A stretch of 64,000 nt of DNA, taken from the NCBI GenBank assembly GCA_036583965.1, contig JAZBQD010000034.1:13580040-13644039 (forward strand), read 5' to 3'. The first letter of the stretch is position 1. Each line of letters begins with the position of its first letter. The notes under the pieces were generated by a model. It saw only the letters and a program-made list of their open reading frames with translations, was not told where the DNA came from and ran no database searches. The stretch is from Prunella strophiata (lineage: Eukaryota; Chordata; Aves; Passeriformes; Prunellidae). Of this stretch, positions 22,323 through 36,961 are shown piece by piece. The translations under genes and the position numbers were made by a program.

Positions 22323-25099
22323 CTGTAAAAAACATGGATTTGGGGAAAGGCAGGAAAAAGAAAGGGAAACAAGATGTGTAAGTCTGATTTGAAGACAAAG
22401 TTTTTCATAAAACTTTGGCTACACATTTAAATTTGTATCTGAATTGCTGAATTATTGAATCAAAATCAAAAAGAAGTTGAACCTGTAACTTGACATACAT
22501 TTTGAGAAAAAGCTAGTTTAGACTAAGCTGACCCAATCACACTGCACATTTCATAAAACTGATGGAAAACAATGCACTCTTCTATAAAACAAAGGTCTGA
22601 GATATTTACAGCTAAGTGACATACCCCAAAATGACAAATATATGATGCTGGCCAAACAGCACACAGTATTTAACCTTAGCTGACACTGGAATCCATTATG
22701 AAGAAGCAGGATTCCTCCTTTTAAGTTCAATTTATGCACCTTAGTTCAGGAATAACCTTTAGAAAATATCAATGTAGAACAAAAAGTAATGTAATCTAAA
22801 TAAAACATTTGGTCTGTAAAGGGCTTTAAATTTTCTTTAAAGAAACGAATACACAAAAAGAGTATTATGCATTTTGGGTACAGCTATGTACAATAGCACC
22901 CCTATTTTATAAATCTATCTGTAAATGAACACACCTGCAGATACCTAAATTTGAGTGCATAACTCAAGTTCACAAACACATTCTTTCTACTGAAAAAAAA
23001 TCAGCAGTATTTTTTAAAGACTCAGAGCTGCATGGGATACTGCCAAATAAACAGCCCTTTAATTCAGCTGCTTGATTAATTTGTCACATATTTTTAAAAT
23101 ATTAAAATTTTAAAAAATTATACTCAACTATATGAAAAACACACTGTATCAAGGAATCATAAATTCTCTATGTGCTTTTATCATTTTTAAATTATACAAG
23201 TTATATACTATTTCTTTAAAAAAAAAGTTCTGACACAGAAAAAGTCCAAAACTACTCCAACAGCATCAACTGTTATCATCAAAATGAAAAGATTTCTTCT
23301 GTAAAACAAACCAAATTCCACACAATTGTGTCAACTACTAGAGATTCAGTCCTACAAATTAAAGGAAAATACTCTTGAGCTGGTATCAACTTTATAAATA
23401 CTGACTAAACTTAAGAGAAGTGACAAACAGGTTTTGATTTACCATCACAATTCCATGTCCATTATCTGAAGAACACAGAAGAGAAGTACTTCACCAAATA
23501 CCAGTTCACATATTTTCTGAAAACATAGGTGGCACCACAGGTCTTGCCAAACCTTCCCCACACCCAGGAAAAAAATATGTTGAGACCCTCTGACAAATGC
23601 AACGTAATTTTATTATCAAAATTGTGATCAGGAACATGAGGGATCTTGCATCCCTTGCAACTCCCAATGACATTCTCATTGGCAATCACTACTCAAACAC
23701 AACAATCCATATGGGCTATGAAAGAAAACATTACCCTTCCTCATTATCCTAATTTTTAGCTTATTTCAGCTTTGCTTTTTCCTAACAAAAGAAAGTATAA
23801 AATATCCAACCTGTAAATTCATAGCTATGATCACATGAAAAGGAGAAAGTCTGAAAAGCAAAAAGGCTGCTAAAATCACAAAAAAATCCCCACCCAAGCA
23901 GTAGGGGGAATAAAGAGGGTTGGCAGAATGAGGGTTAGGGAACTTAAGTTATAGTGAACTTGATCTAAATATAAAGTAAATAAAACATTTTAAAGCCTAT
24001 GTTTAGCCACCAGAAAAAGTTTTACAGGCTGAAAATACCTATTTTCAGGATTTGAGAACAGCAAAAAGGTCAAAGCACTCAGGTGACAAAATTCAATCCA
24101 GTGGCCAACGGCACTGGGGAAGAGGTGACGTACATGGAAGAGCTGATTTACACCAAGATGTAACCTCTCAACTACAACAAACTGTGCAACAGTGAAGCTG
24201 AGATTTGATTCTGGTCTGGAGCACAGGTTGGTTACTTTTGAAATCCAAATGGCACATTGCCTACAGAACCCATTTCTGTGCCACACACAGAAGAGCACTC
24301 TGCAGGCTCTGCTCCCAACAGGCACGGGGCAGGAAGCATCACATCTTCCTCCCTAAAGCCTCAGATGCCTGGACATTGGTTAAGGCACCAACATTTCACC
24401 AATGTCACCTGTGGTGTGGATGGAGGATGCTCTGTGCTCAGGGAGCAGCCTGCAGTGTCCCCAGCCCTGCTCCCAGAGCCACAGCCCAGCAGGTCAGAGC
24501 ATCACTGCCCAGGGAGGTCACATCCACCAGCACTGTGGCACTCACTGGCAAATGGACAGGGCAAAGCAGCAGGCAGCTGCTGAAATGCTGAAGGTCAGCG
24601 GAAGTGAAACATCCAGGAGTTTTAGAACAAATCAGCCCACACAGATTCACTGGCTCTAGCTTAGAGACCACAGGTTTGCTGCAAACTCTTCAGGCTGTCC
24701 CCACCTTTATAACCTCCCTATTCCAACAAACAGCTCTGACTTCAGCTTCAATCTTTTTGTCCATGATCAAATCCAATGATGACTGTGGTAACACAGACAT
24801 CAGGAAATCTAATTTAAGCTCCTCCCTTTTATCCAGATTCTCAAACCTTCAAAACAGCTTCAGTAGAACAGCGAGCAGGACCAAGAGTAGAACCAATTCT
24901 GCAGGATCTCCCAGGAGAACAATGGTATGTGCTGCTCTTTAACAACAACTGGTGCTGCTAAAGCCTGTTCTGGCTCAAAGACATCCCAGCACCCCCACAT
25001 ATGCACTGCCACATACAGTTTGTCTTCTCTAATTTATTTGAGAATTTAAGATTCTTGTGATGAACACTGTTTTCCATACCTAGACTGAGAAGTGGGGCT

Positions 25100-25203
25100 C
25101 CCCCTGGTCTAGTGGAAGGTGTCCCTGCCCATGGCAGGGGCTTGGGACAGGATGAGATTTTAGGTCACTCCCAACACAAACCATTCTGTGATTCTGTAAT
25201 TCT
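25100..25203 (+). repeat. CR1 LINE extreme 3' end
   Basis: cctggtctagtggaaggtgt, ccctgcccatggcaggggct, and the terminal acaaaccattctgtgattct with a short tail. Sense on +. Confidence 0.9.
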
Positions 25204-27304
25204 AAGTACTGATGGAACAAGACATGGCTCTCAAAATAAACAGGTTGTGCATATATTTTGTGTGTCATTTGTACAAAAACCCAGTGATGATCAAAGCACT
25301 GCCAGCCTTCCCAAAGGAGTATTTCTAAACAACTAATTAATCAAAACTGCTCTTCAATCCCCCTGCTAGCACTCCCCTTCACTTCCATCACCTATAAAGC
25401 ACATGGGTATGTATGATGCTCCTGCTGGACTTTGCAATATATTCTTGCAAAAGACATTTAATGCAAGTTAGATGCAAGGAAACATCGCAGTATCTCTTTA
25501 AATTTGAGAGAGAGAGATGAGGTTTATTTGAGACAAGTGACCTTTAAAGTACTGCTTGCCACTCTACTCCATCTCCCAAAATAAATCACAGCTTCTGTCT
25601 TTGGATGTCATTTTTATTACCCAAAGTGATTGTTCTTTCTTGCAGAGCTCACCAGGCAGCAAGATACAGAGAGGATGTTTCTGTACCAACATGACAGTGG
25701 ACACGGGAAGCTCTTGCTGGTTGTGGCTGGGAACTTGCTGCAAATGACATAAAATTGTCTTAACTATTGGTGATTATGACTTTTTTTTCTGAAACTTAGA
25801 AACTCTTGTTACAAGAGCATCAGTATCTTGAAAAATTCCTGTGTTGGGAAACAAGGTCCACACAGCAATGTCCAACTGTGCCCATATTAGATGCTTTTGG
25901 ATGCAGATGTTTAGATCTGCAATATCTTCTGGCTAATTGTGTGCTCCAGCACCCCCAGACAGGAAAACCACAAACATCCACAACATTCTGATAAACACTC
26001 CAACACACTACTTAGTTGCTACTTTAAACCACAACAATTTCATTTTTTCAGAAGAAGGGATAATCTGGAATGGTAATATGAGTGCATCTGACATGCTGGC
26101 ACAGCCTGTCCCTGCATCAGTGCCAGCACATCCTTGTGACTGACCTTTCCCAACAAAGGGATATTTAGGAACAAACCCCCCGTTGAAATGCCACACTGCA
26201 ATTCAGAACTGTACCAGAAAGAAAGTTAAGAAAATAGAAGTTACTGTCAGCACAGCCACCTACAGCTCTGCACCCCCCTCTGAGTCAGGAAAACACAGTT
26301 GGTGATTACACCAAAAATCCTGGATCAACAGGGAATTTTTAAAGCAATATTGCAAACTGCAAGAGGAAAAAGGAGAGACAAAAAGACTAAATCCTTCAGA
26401 AGCTCATCCTAATGGTAGCATCAGCCTGCCATGCTACACAAACCCAGAAGCACCAGCAGCCTGGACTTGTTTCTGTTAAAGGAATTTGAAGTTTTGGAAG
26501 AGGGTTCACAGGCTGGATCCCATCTCATTTGCCAGGACACAGCCACGGTCAGTCACCTCAGCCAGGAAAGAGAGGAGGTGGTGGGAGAGGACATGGGAGT
26601 GTAAAAGCCAGCACTGAGTAACATTTAATAAAAAATGAGATGCACAAAATACTGAACTCTCCCCACAGCAGCCTTGAAAACCTGAGGTAAAGACTCCAAA
26701 GGTCCACCAGGAGTTTGGCTTTTTCCATCAATTTCATGGGTGCAGCCACCTAGCACCAATGCAAGGGGAAGCAGCACTCCTGCTGCCAAACCAGAGACTC
26801 CAAAAAACTCTGCAAGCCCCAAACCTGTCATTTCTCCTATTACATAATAAAAAGTTTACTTAAAAGGAGTATTTTATTTGATTATTTCTGTTTGTTTGGT
26901 TTTTTTTAACAGGACATCTTGGTTTTATACAGAATTACTGACTTGCTAAAAGCAGTTTGGTAACAAGAGCAGAATAATGATGTGATGGTTTCTCCCGGAG
27001 ACAGCTGAGGTTTCCCACTGTTCTCCAGCAAGAACAATATAAAGTTTAATAAAGGTGAATACAAGGTTGTGTATCTGCACCAAGTCTCGTGTCTGTAATT
27101 TTGAAATTAATTGGAGTCTAAGCTCTGATCCATGGCACAACTCACAGGCCAGCAGACCAAGGACAGTGCATCTGCAGTGACATTTACTTCCCACGTAAAC
27201 ACCATTTACTCTCAGCAGTGAAGTCACACAGAATACTTGGGAATTAAATTAAAACCTAATTTTGCTATAACAGACTTTCAAGCTTGCACATGCTCTGTCC
27301 AACA

Positions 27305-27350
27305 GAGCAAATGACGTGACCTTTGACGAGATAACCGCCCATCAACTCGT
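27305..27350. promoter_or_regulatory. Candidate regulatory cluster: CRE overlapping a DR1-like nuclear-receptor site
   Basis: atgacgtgacctttgacgag (27311-27330) contains a CRE-type tgacgtga and, on the minus strand, gtcaaaggtca, which resembles the DR1 element bound by HNF4/COUP-TF/RXR dimers. Four CpG occur in about 45 bases, in an otherwise CpG-poor, AT-rich intron. Function is inference only. Confidence 0.3.
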
Positions 27351-30300
27351 CTGAAAAGGACACAAAGTGATGGTCAGCCTGAGGACAGCCTCCCTTCATG
27401 TCCTCCCTACAAAGGGTTTGCTAAAAATAAAGGCTATAGAAAGTGTTTAAATAGAGAGAAAGGCAACCACAGAAGTCAGAAGTTAAGTTTTGTCACAGAC
27501 TTGTCACAGGCCAAACAGAGACATTTTTCTTTTCTATTTCCCATTTTTTTCACAGATAGGAATCAGTAGATTCCTATCTTCCTTCCTCTCTTTTGGCAGA
27601 GACCATGCTCTTCATCCTTTATTTCCATAGTGATTTACTTTTGGATTTGCTGGTATCTTTGCCCTAAGGAAAAGCCACATCTGTGACTTTGTTCTACAAG
27701 TTTTGAAAGTAAGTATCAGTGTTTACTGTTACACTTCAGATAACCAAAATACACATGCATGAAAATGCATGGGCAACATGAATTTGCAAAACAGTCTTGA
27801 CAGAGGGATACAAGACCTGTGAATTATCTTTTCCTATATGTAAAAGAAGCTTCACCACTGTGTTTCAACCTGCAGTAAATTATATGTTTATTAAACATAT
27901 TCACAAAGATCCCACAATAAGGACAGTGATCAAAAGACGAATCATGAGGATAAAAACTCATAAAGGAAGCACACCCACTGAATTCTTCTGGTCCATTCCA
28001 AATTCAAATTAATGGAAGAAAAATGGGCAATAAAGAATCAAAATATTTGCCCCTTTCTTTAATACTCCTTGACAGAAAAGTTTTTTATCAGTTTTTCTAG
28101 GAGCCCATATGGATGTTTACAACCAATCGATGCAGTCTGGACACAGCAGAAGCATCAGCCTCTGAGAGAACAGTCTGTCCTTTTCCAGGCTGTATAAGCA
28201 AATCTTCTGTCCTTGGTTTTACAGACTGTCAGTAACCTTCTACCTTATTTGCTTTTCTGAAGTTCCCTGAAATGTTGCCAGCAAGACTAATATTCAGAAA
28301 CAACACAGGAGTTATTTTCCATAAAACACCAGAGGACAAGCGCAGTGCAGCCCTGCAGTGTCAGGGCACACACACAGCTGCTGGGCCACTGTGAAACCCC
28401 CAACTCAGCCACCTCACTGTGAAAAACAGCTCTACAAGACAAACAGTCCCAATTTTAAGGCACATTTATTGAACATTTTGTTTATTGAGGTTTTCCATTA
28501 AGAGGTTTTCACTGTTGTACTATTAACACATGCTCAGAGCATTAACTGTGATGACACTGGGTAACCCCTGACCCTTAGGAAACACTCCTGCTCAGCCTCC
28601 ACCATACCCAAGTGGTTTAAGGACAGCAATTTTCCTTTCTCAGATGACTCAGAAAGCCTGGACTGTCACAAGAAACCTTGCCTTAAGTCTTAGAAATTAA
28701 ACCAGATTGCCAAACTAAAAAGACCACAGAATCAAAATGCTGAACAGGACCCCAGTCCTCTGAAACAGGACTTCTCCAGCCACCACCTCTCCCCTTTCAA
28801 TGACCATATCCTTCCAGTCCCTCCAAACCCCATGTTCTCTTTGATACCCTTGATTCAACACCCTTCATACCTTTAATATTGAACTAGTTCTTGAGCAAAT
28901 TCTGCATTCCACCATCTTATTGGCAAGTTGTTTTCATGGTTTCACTACATGCTTGTGTTTCCTACCATCAGGTTGTTCGTTTACACAAGACAACTAATTT
29001 ATTTAATTCATTCTACTTTTCCTTTGTACAACCTACTGAAACAGGAGCAGCACTGCTCACTCCCACTGACAGCAGTCTCTCACCTGCAATCCTTTCTATT
29101 TCCCACTTTGTGATCTCCTCCATCCCATTCATTCCATCTAAGAAATCAAAAAGGAACAAACCTCTTGGATGTTTTTTTCTTGGCATCAGTAAATTATTTT
29201 AATCATCTCATATATCCTGCCAGTAAATCAACAAGAAACCACTAAAACCCACGACTTCTCTGAAGTTATTCTGTAGAATTTTCAGTAATCTTTTTCACAA
29301 GGATTTGTATAAATTAACTCTGCTTTATATAACCTTTTACATACAAGCCACAATTCTCATCCAGTTCAAAATACATTTAGAGCTGTGTTAATGGGAGAGG
29401 AGAAAGTTGCTTCTCTGAGATACAAAGAGAGGCCACTTAGGTGTCCACAGAGAGAATAAGATGAGCCCAGCTGAATTACCCATGCTGACATCAGTCCACA
29501 GACTTAATGCAAACAAAACCATTTCCTCCTTAAAGACCACAGATGGTTCACCAGTGGCACAAAACCAGACTTCTTCAGCTTTTTAAAAAGCACCAATAAT
29601 ATCTGGGGAGTGAGGTTTTTGTTTTTAAAGCCAAGTGATGGCTCAAGCTTTTTAGCCAACAGGTCCAGATAAAATCCTGTGCCCTTCAATAACATGATGC
29701 AAAAAACTTTAGTGCCTATCCAACTACACAAACTTCATGACAATATTTATTTCAATGTTTCAATTCACTATCTACAGTATCTGTTCCTGGTTTTATCAGT
29801 ACTACACACATGAATGCCAAAGAAATAAGGACCAAGCTGACATCATTCATGACAGCCTTGCAGTACCTCAAAAACTATTCCTGAAGCCTTCCTAAAATAT
29901 CTCCAGGCTTACAATAAGGTAAAAAAAGCACACATAACACACAAAAAACCATCGGGAAGAATTAATGATCCCTAGAGGCTGTTTATTGCCTCTGGTAGCC
30001 AAGAGCTTTTTGGTCTTTGTGGCTCCTATAGCACACAGAAATTAAAATTCTCTGAAGTATTACATTTCCTTAGTTACAATAAGGTGATATGAGGACAGAA
30101 TTTCAAACTATATTCTAGTGTTGCCTTAAACCACACATGTAATGCAATTTTAATTTGGTTTTCATATGTCTAAATTATAGATTACTACTATGCCTTAACT
30201 CACGATAATGTTAAGTGTCTGACACGCAAACATCTCAGCTTTGGAGAAGAAGTGGGTCTGAAAATTCACCCACAAAAAACTGTACCAGTATTGATGGGAG

Positions 30301-33300
30301 CTCCATTATGAAGGGAATATCCAGCAAGTAAACATAGTTGATGGATGCAAAAAATGAAGATCAACTCTTCTCTGGTCCAGTTCACAAAGTAACATATATA
30401 AAAATGTCAAGACTTGTGTTTTTGTTATTTTGAATATGGAACAGGAATGTTCAAAAAGACTGACTTTACTCCAAATTTTACTCTTTGTTCTCACCACTGA
30501 AAATTAATACAATAGTAAAAAGTGCCTTGTGTAAATAATTACAGTAGAAAAAGTGTGACAGGGACTAGTGATGCTCAGTTCTACATGGAGCCCAGGAACT
30601 CCAGCAGCCACCAGCAGCCTGATGTTTGGGAACTCTCACCCTAAGCCAGTACAGCAGGGCACATAAAATTCCACATCTACATTGAGCTCCATGGACTAAA
30701 TAATTTATCAACTGCTAGCTGCATGGATTGGTAAAATACAGCAGGATGACAATCCCTCTTTACACATCCTCAGGCTGCTACAGCCCCACTGTACTGCTAC
30801 AGCACTGACATGCAGGTGACATTCAGCTCTGGGGATTCACTGAGCTGGGCTCCAAGGACACAGGAGCATCACCTGCCAGCATCACCTCTGAGCCAGGAGC
30901 TGTGCAAGGAGGCCCTTGGATACTGCACATGCAGAAAAACCAAAGGAGCACCAGTCTTCCATTGGTGCTTCCACGTTTTCTTTCTGTATTCATCAAGAAA
31001 TGCATTCATGGAAGTGAGAGGGGCAAAACAGGGTGGTCCCAACATAGGCTGTAGCTGTAAGGAGAATTCTAACAAAGCAGGTTTAAACCAAAGTCTAGGA
31101 GGAAATAAATGAACAGATAGGTGTTTATTTGCATATTAAGAGCCAATTTCCCATAAAAACAATACTTCAGGAAAAGGCTTTTTCTGTTGAAAGTAGCACA
31201 ACGTGTACTTGCACTTAACTTTAACATATTATACACCAGAGTATAAGAAAATCCAAGTTTTCTGGAGTAAATGGCCACATAGCTCATACTAAACCATTTT
31301 TATCTTAAACTATCAGGCAAAAGAATGCATTTAAGAAGTTTTACAAGGTGGTTACAGAAAACAAAGTTAAAACTTGTATCTAAGTGTTAGAAAAACTGTC
31401 ATTTGTCAGTCCAAGTCCTCACTCTCCAAATGCTCAAGGATCACAGTACTGAGGAACCAAGAGGCTGTGCTCCTACAAATAACATGGGACAATCAAAGCA
31501 ATCCTTCTGAGCAGTGGAGGAAGAGGAAAAGGATCACAAAATACAGGGTAGGAGAGACCATAAATACTCTGAGGAGCTGGCTGAAACTCCAAAAATTCCA
31601 AAGAGGGCTAAACCATGCAATGCAAAGTTCCCAGGAGGGAAGGGAAGCCTGAGGAGCCAGGAGAGGAGCTCAGAGAGCAACCACACCAGAGGATGACAGG
31701 GCCAGCTCTGCGATGCTGAAAGCTGGGCTGGAGCTACAGGCACAGACAGACTGGTGGGAAAGGCAGGACCAAGGGAAGAGAAAGACCTGATCAAAACTGA
31801 CTGGAAAAATAAAGCAAAGGATCAGTTACTCTATTTACTCTGGAAACATTTAAAATTCATACTACTGGGGCTACTTTCTATGTAAGCATGTTAGCAAAGA
31901 TAAGGATGACATCAAATCAAGTCAAGGACACACTATCAAAGTTCTGGTTTTTTTCTGAGGAACTGAAATTAAATCTTTAATTGCATGAAGGTTTCAACTC
32001 AAGATCCTGGAGATCAAACTGATGCCCTTTGGAATCAGAAGATGAGGTTACACTGATTTTAGTTATGAATAACCAAAACTTGTATCACATCTCTCTGAGA
32101 CTAGACAAGAAATAGGAATGGGACTGAAAAATTACTCCAAGTCTTCTGCTCTAACCCAAACACAAACTTTTACAGAACAAATGTATCATTATTGTGCTTC
32201 ACATTATTAGATTTTTATCTAAACAGAAGAAAGAGAAGAGCACAGAAGCCTAGAGAAAATAAATTACCATCTACTGCCATAAGATAAGTTTCACATGCAC
32301 CTGGGATCTTGAATTAAACTATTTTGCTTCAGGAAAAAAAAATTAAAAGCTTAAATGCTAATTCAAGAACTCTTATTTTCTATAAAAAGTACATTATCTC
32401 AAAAAGCATCCCTTTTAAATATCCTCCATAGAAACATTATCCAATCACTCCATACTCCCCCCATCAGACCCTCATGCTTCACAAACACATTAACTGTGGG
32501 TACATTCCAGGCTTGGAAAATTCTTAAGATGTGCATTAAATTTCTATTATAGAGGAACCCTCTACATCTAAATGGTTAAATTTAGAGCTCTCCTTCATAA
32601 TGACTTCATAGCACAGTTAAGAGTCCAATACCACAAAGTGCATCACAGACAGCTGAACAGAGGAAGTTAGGATCAGAATTACAAAGACAACCAAAACCTT
32701 GATGAGGTATTTGTGACTTATTTTTTTCTTGAAAATACTGCACTGGCATCACAGGAGTTTAGTTTCATGTAAGTTGAATGTCTCTTGTCCTTGCCAACAC
32801 AACCAGCCTGTGGAAGCAGATCTCCACCAACGTGATCAAAGTCCTCTATCTTCCCTCAGCCTCTTGCAGAGCCACAGTGGCTCGACAGCTGGCACAGCTT
32901 TGATCACTGCTCACCACACTCCTTGCTGCTTATCATCCTCACCACGTTTCCTTACAAATGCCTGCATCTATTTATCTCATCTTCCACAGTCTGTCATTCC
33001 AGCAAGGGCAGGGTCCCCAGGGTAGAGACCATCCCTCACAACGTGCAGCTCTGCCCCGCTGCCGGTTCCTCCAGATGCAAACAGCCACCATCTCCTCCTG
33101 CCAAGGAGAGGCTGATCCCTCTCAGACACATTCCCAATTATCAGCAGTCCTCAGAACCACGCTGACCTCCACAAGAACCTGCCTGAAAGGGCACTGCAGG
33201 TATATGTTCACTGTTCTCTCCCTCTGCTCATCCTCCTTTTACAGCTCTTGATGCAGGGAAATGGAATGCATTGATTGCTTTACACAAGTCTACTCTGCAC

Positions 33301-33993
33301 CTCCACTTTCAGAAACCAAAGTCCATGGAGCCTCTGGGGGATGAGGGTGAGTGCAGCACTAACCAGTGTGTGCTATGGAAACTGCTGTGGACACCAGTGC
33401 TCAGAGACAGCTTCTGCTGGAGAATGTCTTCCAGAGCTCCCAACGCCGGCTTCTGCTGCTCCACAGCCACACCAATTAACCTCCCCAGGCCAAGGTTAAC
33501 CTTCAGAAGTCTTCTACCTTCACAAAAGCCTACCTTTATGATTAGTCATAAGAAATATGACTTCATCTTGCTCTGATTCAATCCATGGATCATCACACTG
33601 TCACATCCAGAACAGCTGTAATTACAACTGAGTCAACAGCCCATTTTCAGACTACTGTCCTATACCAGTTTAAAAGCAACTGATTAAAGCAATTCTGGCA
33701 CAGATCTACATAAATCTAAGTTGTAGTTTCAAAACACAAAATACTTGACATTTTCAAGTTAAACTTGAAACTTACATATTTAACTTACATATTTAAAATT
33801 CTGACATGACTTATTTTGCTGTATTATGTATTATTATAAAACACTTGTGATAGAAACAGATTCTTAGCACAAAGCTCAGCTAAAACCAAAATGGCACAAA
33901 CTCAGATCTGACTCAGCTCATCAGTTTGCTTAATCCAATGCACACTTCTCCTCAGAGTTACCAAACAACATGAATAGTTCCCTTCAAAAGTTT

Positions 33994-34027
33994 GGGGGGG
34001 CTGTAGGTGTTTTGGGGGGCTTGTGGG
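33994..34027 (+). other. G-run cluster (possible G-quadruplex)
   Basis: A G7 run, a G6 run and a G3 run within 34 bases (tttggggggg, tttggggggc, ttgtggg), with two single GG-type interruptions. It could fold if the G7 run is split, but it is not the canonical four-run motif. Confidence 0.3.
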
Positions 34028-36133
34028 TTTTTTCAGAAAGGGATAAAAGTGCTTTATCTTTGCGGCTTTAAAGGCAAAGAACTGTTAGCTGTGGACTGGA
34101 ATGCAAAATCAGTTAATGGGTTCTCATAAGCCATTAGGAAAAAAAAAATAAAAAACAAACTTTTCCCTTCCTAACATTTTATACCATTTCATTTATGAAT
34201 AGTAAGCTGAGTGAATAAATGGCTTGGTGCAGAGCAGCAATCCACTGGATATTGTCCCCAGAGCTGACACAGGGGTCAAAAAACTTTTTTTTAATGTTAT
34301 TATTTTACCTTTATGAAGCCCTTATTTGAGCACAGGCTTTTTTGTGGTTTCTCACTTCAGCCCAAGCTCTGTGGAGAGTGCAATCCCAGCTGAAGTACCC
34401 AGATGGCTAAAGCATTCCCAGTTTTTAAGCAGTATTACAACATTCAAACCTTCTTAATAAGGGCAGTCCAGGTAAGTCAAGCTTAAGTAAACTCAGCCTT
34501 TCATAATTAATGTCTGCAGAACAGAAAGGGAAGAAGGGAAGAAAAAGCCTACCTGTACACTGGGGCACAGATCATAACACAAACAGGCCAGGATTTGCCA
34601 GCAGGAACTCCAAGGTGAGGAGCCACAATTACCTGTGTGAGCACACAGTGCCCAGCCACTCTCCAAGAGCTCAAGCACCTGCAGCTCCACTTCAGCTGCT
34701 GATGGGGTGGACTCAGCACACGTGAAACAGCCAAAATTCAGCCACACATCCACCCACACATCTCCACACTGGTTTTGGCACCCACACAGGGAAACCCCAC
34801 AGCCCACAGCTTTCACCCCCCTATTTACCACAAGCTTCCCTTTACATCACACCAGACATAAAAACCAAATAGGGAAAATCAGCCCAGACAGGGAATCCAC
34901 ACACCCAGCTGGCTTCTCCCTGTGCCTTTACACACCACCATGTCATTGAGAATCTGAACTTCCCGGGACCAAAGTCAATGCTGTACCTCACACTGCCATG
35001 AGCACAAGGCTTTTGCCCACTGCCTCCAAATGCCAGAAAGTTGCACAGTCTTTTTTCTACCCAGCAAGTACAAAATTATAATAAAGGAATAATAATGAAT
35101 ATCTGCCTGGCCCCAGATTTATAAGGCAATTCCTGTGTCTTAGGTGACTACTTATTGGTAGTAGCCTTATTAAAATACCAGAAACTCAGCTAATTTTCTG
35201 ACTGAGCATACCAAACAGTAACAGTCTCATAAATATTGTATTTTTAATTTCTTTAAAGGCTTTTATCTCAAGGTGGGTTTGCTCGAACGTTCTAGCTTTC
35301 ATTATGCCACTTAAAAGAAACACCCTTCCCTCCCCAGTTTCACAGAAATACTGCATTCTCAGACAAAAAATAATTGGAGTCCTTTAAAGCTAATTGTAAT
35401 TACATGGTTCAGCTAAATAATTAACCAATTCCATGCTGCTGCACAAAGGAAACAACCAGTACAGCTCCACACAGCTTGAAAATTAAAACATCAGTGGGTT
35501 TGGATACTAGTAATCTCAAGTTAGTAAAATATGCCAGCAGTTATAAAAATGTTACACTGCAATAATATTTACAGGCTTCATATACACTTCATATTTATAG
35601 GCTAAAAAACAAGCTTAACACATCTCATAAGCAAATGGCATTATTTTTATACTTGCTGGTAATATTTAAGCTATTGGTATTTTAAACAATTCCATGATTT
35701 CTAGGTCCCCCCTTCCTGTTTAGAAATTATTCTACAAAAATAGTTCATGCACAGCCAGGATTCCAATACCTTCAATCCAGCATGCTGCTGGGATGAGAAG
35801 GGAACATTCAGCCAGCACCAGGGCTGTCAATACATGTCACAGAAATGCAGCACAGACAAAATCTTACTTACTTTGGAGGCCCAGGGCTGTAGGCAGTTGG
35901 CATAACATCGAACAAGAAAAGCCATTTCTTAGGCTGGGAAAAAAAAGTTTCCTTTCTCAAATAAAAGCCACAGGGGGAAAAAATGAGAAAAATCCCTTCT
36001 GCTTTCTCTTTAAAAATCATAAAGCAGCAATGTACATATATGCAACTTCTCAGGCTTGGATTTCACACTGAATTCGATTACTGAATTCTAGCTTCCACTA
36101 GATCTGAGGAGTTTTCAGTATTGCAGGGAGTTA

Positions 36134-36149
36134 GCAGCAGCAGCAGCAA
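36134..36149. repeat. Short (CAG)n tract
   Basis: gcagcagcagcagcaa, about five trinucleotide units in the intron. Too short to be notable on its own. Confidence 0.8.
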
Positions 36150-36429
36150 TTCCTATAAAAATGTTCCAGTTTTAACAAGCACATAAATTCAAATCAAAAT
36201 GTTTCCCAGCTTCTCAAATACAAATATCCATACGTTCCTCCAGGCAAGAGGCATGCACCCAAAAAGTGCTGCTTAAATTGAATTAATTCAGAAATGGATT
36301 AGAACTGCAGGTTAAAGCAACAATACATTAAAAAGCAAGGTATGAATTCTTCAAATTTCTTTTTTCTCTTCTAAAATGCATTTACAAATGGCTTATCTTC
36401 AGGTCCACTTTTCAGAAACTTCATACTAA

Positions 36430-36961
36430 TACGGTAGATGAAATTTTGCAAAGGTTCTTCAGCATCTTAGGCGATCCAGGAATCCCACACCCTGGGATAT
36501 TAAAGTTTCTTCTTTATACTCGTGTCCATCATAAATGCAGAAATTGAATTCGCATCCGTACTGTAGCTCCAGGAATATATGCTCTAACAGGTTTGCACTG
36601 TGCAATGTATTAAAAGCCTCTGCAATACAAACCCTTTTCTCTTTTGCCCCCCCTCCTTCTTTTTTTTAATGCCGTTTACAACTCTGCAGTGTCGCCTAGT
36701 ATTCTAATGCATCAGTCAGATAGCACGACTAATCCACGCCTAGCTTTTCCAATTAAAACATTTCTGTAATGCCAAACAAAACAGGACGTCCATAGCTACA
36801 GCAAGGCTGACTGCTGGAGTCCTAATTCCTACTATCTTTGCTTGCTTCTCAGCAGCTCCCTCAGGAGAAGCTCCCATCGATTGGATGCTCCGCAGCAAGA
36901 TGAAATATCTAATAAGGAGGAAAGAGAGTGGGAGGGGAACGGAGCTAAAAGGATGACATCA
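36430..36961 (-). promoter_or_regulatory. Candidate alternative promoter / first exon block
   Basis: About 530 bases with roughly a dozen CpG, unlike the surrounding intron. On the minus strand it begins with a CRE-like tgatgtca (plus 36954-36961), followed by a pyrimidine-rich segment (complement of aaggaggaaagagagtggga) and an open frame of 45 codons with an ATG at 36877 and a stop at 36740, starting MGASPEGAAEKQAKI. No family match is recognised and no obvious donor joins it in frame to the exon at 22322. Could equally be a conserved non-coding element. Confidence 0.25.

Noticed and set aside
24205..24942. Cluster of overlapping plus-strand frames at 24.2-24.9 kb
   Set aside because: Three frames open at once over the same bases indicates locally low stop density from GC-richer composition, not coding selection. 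No homology recognised.
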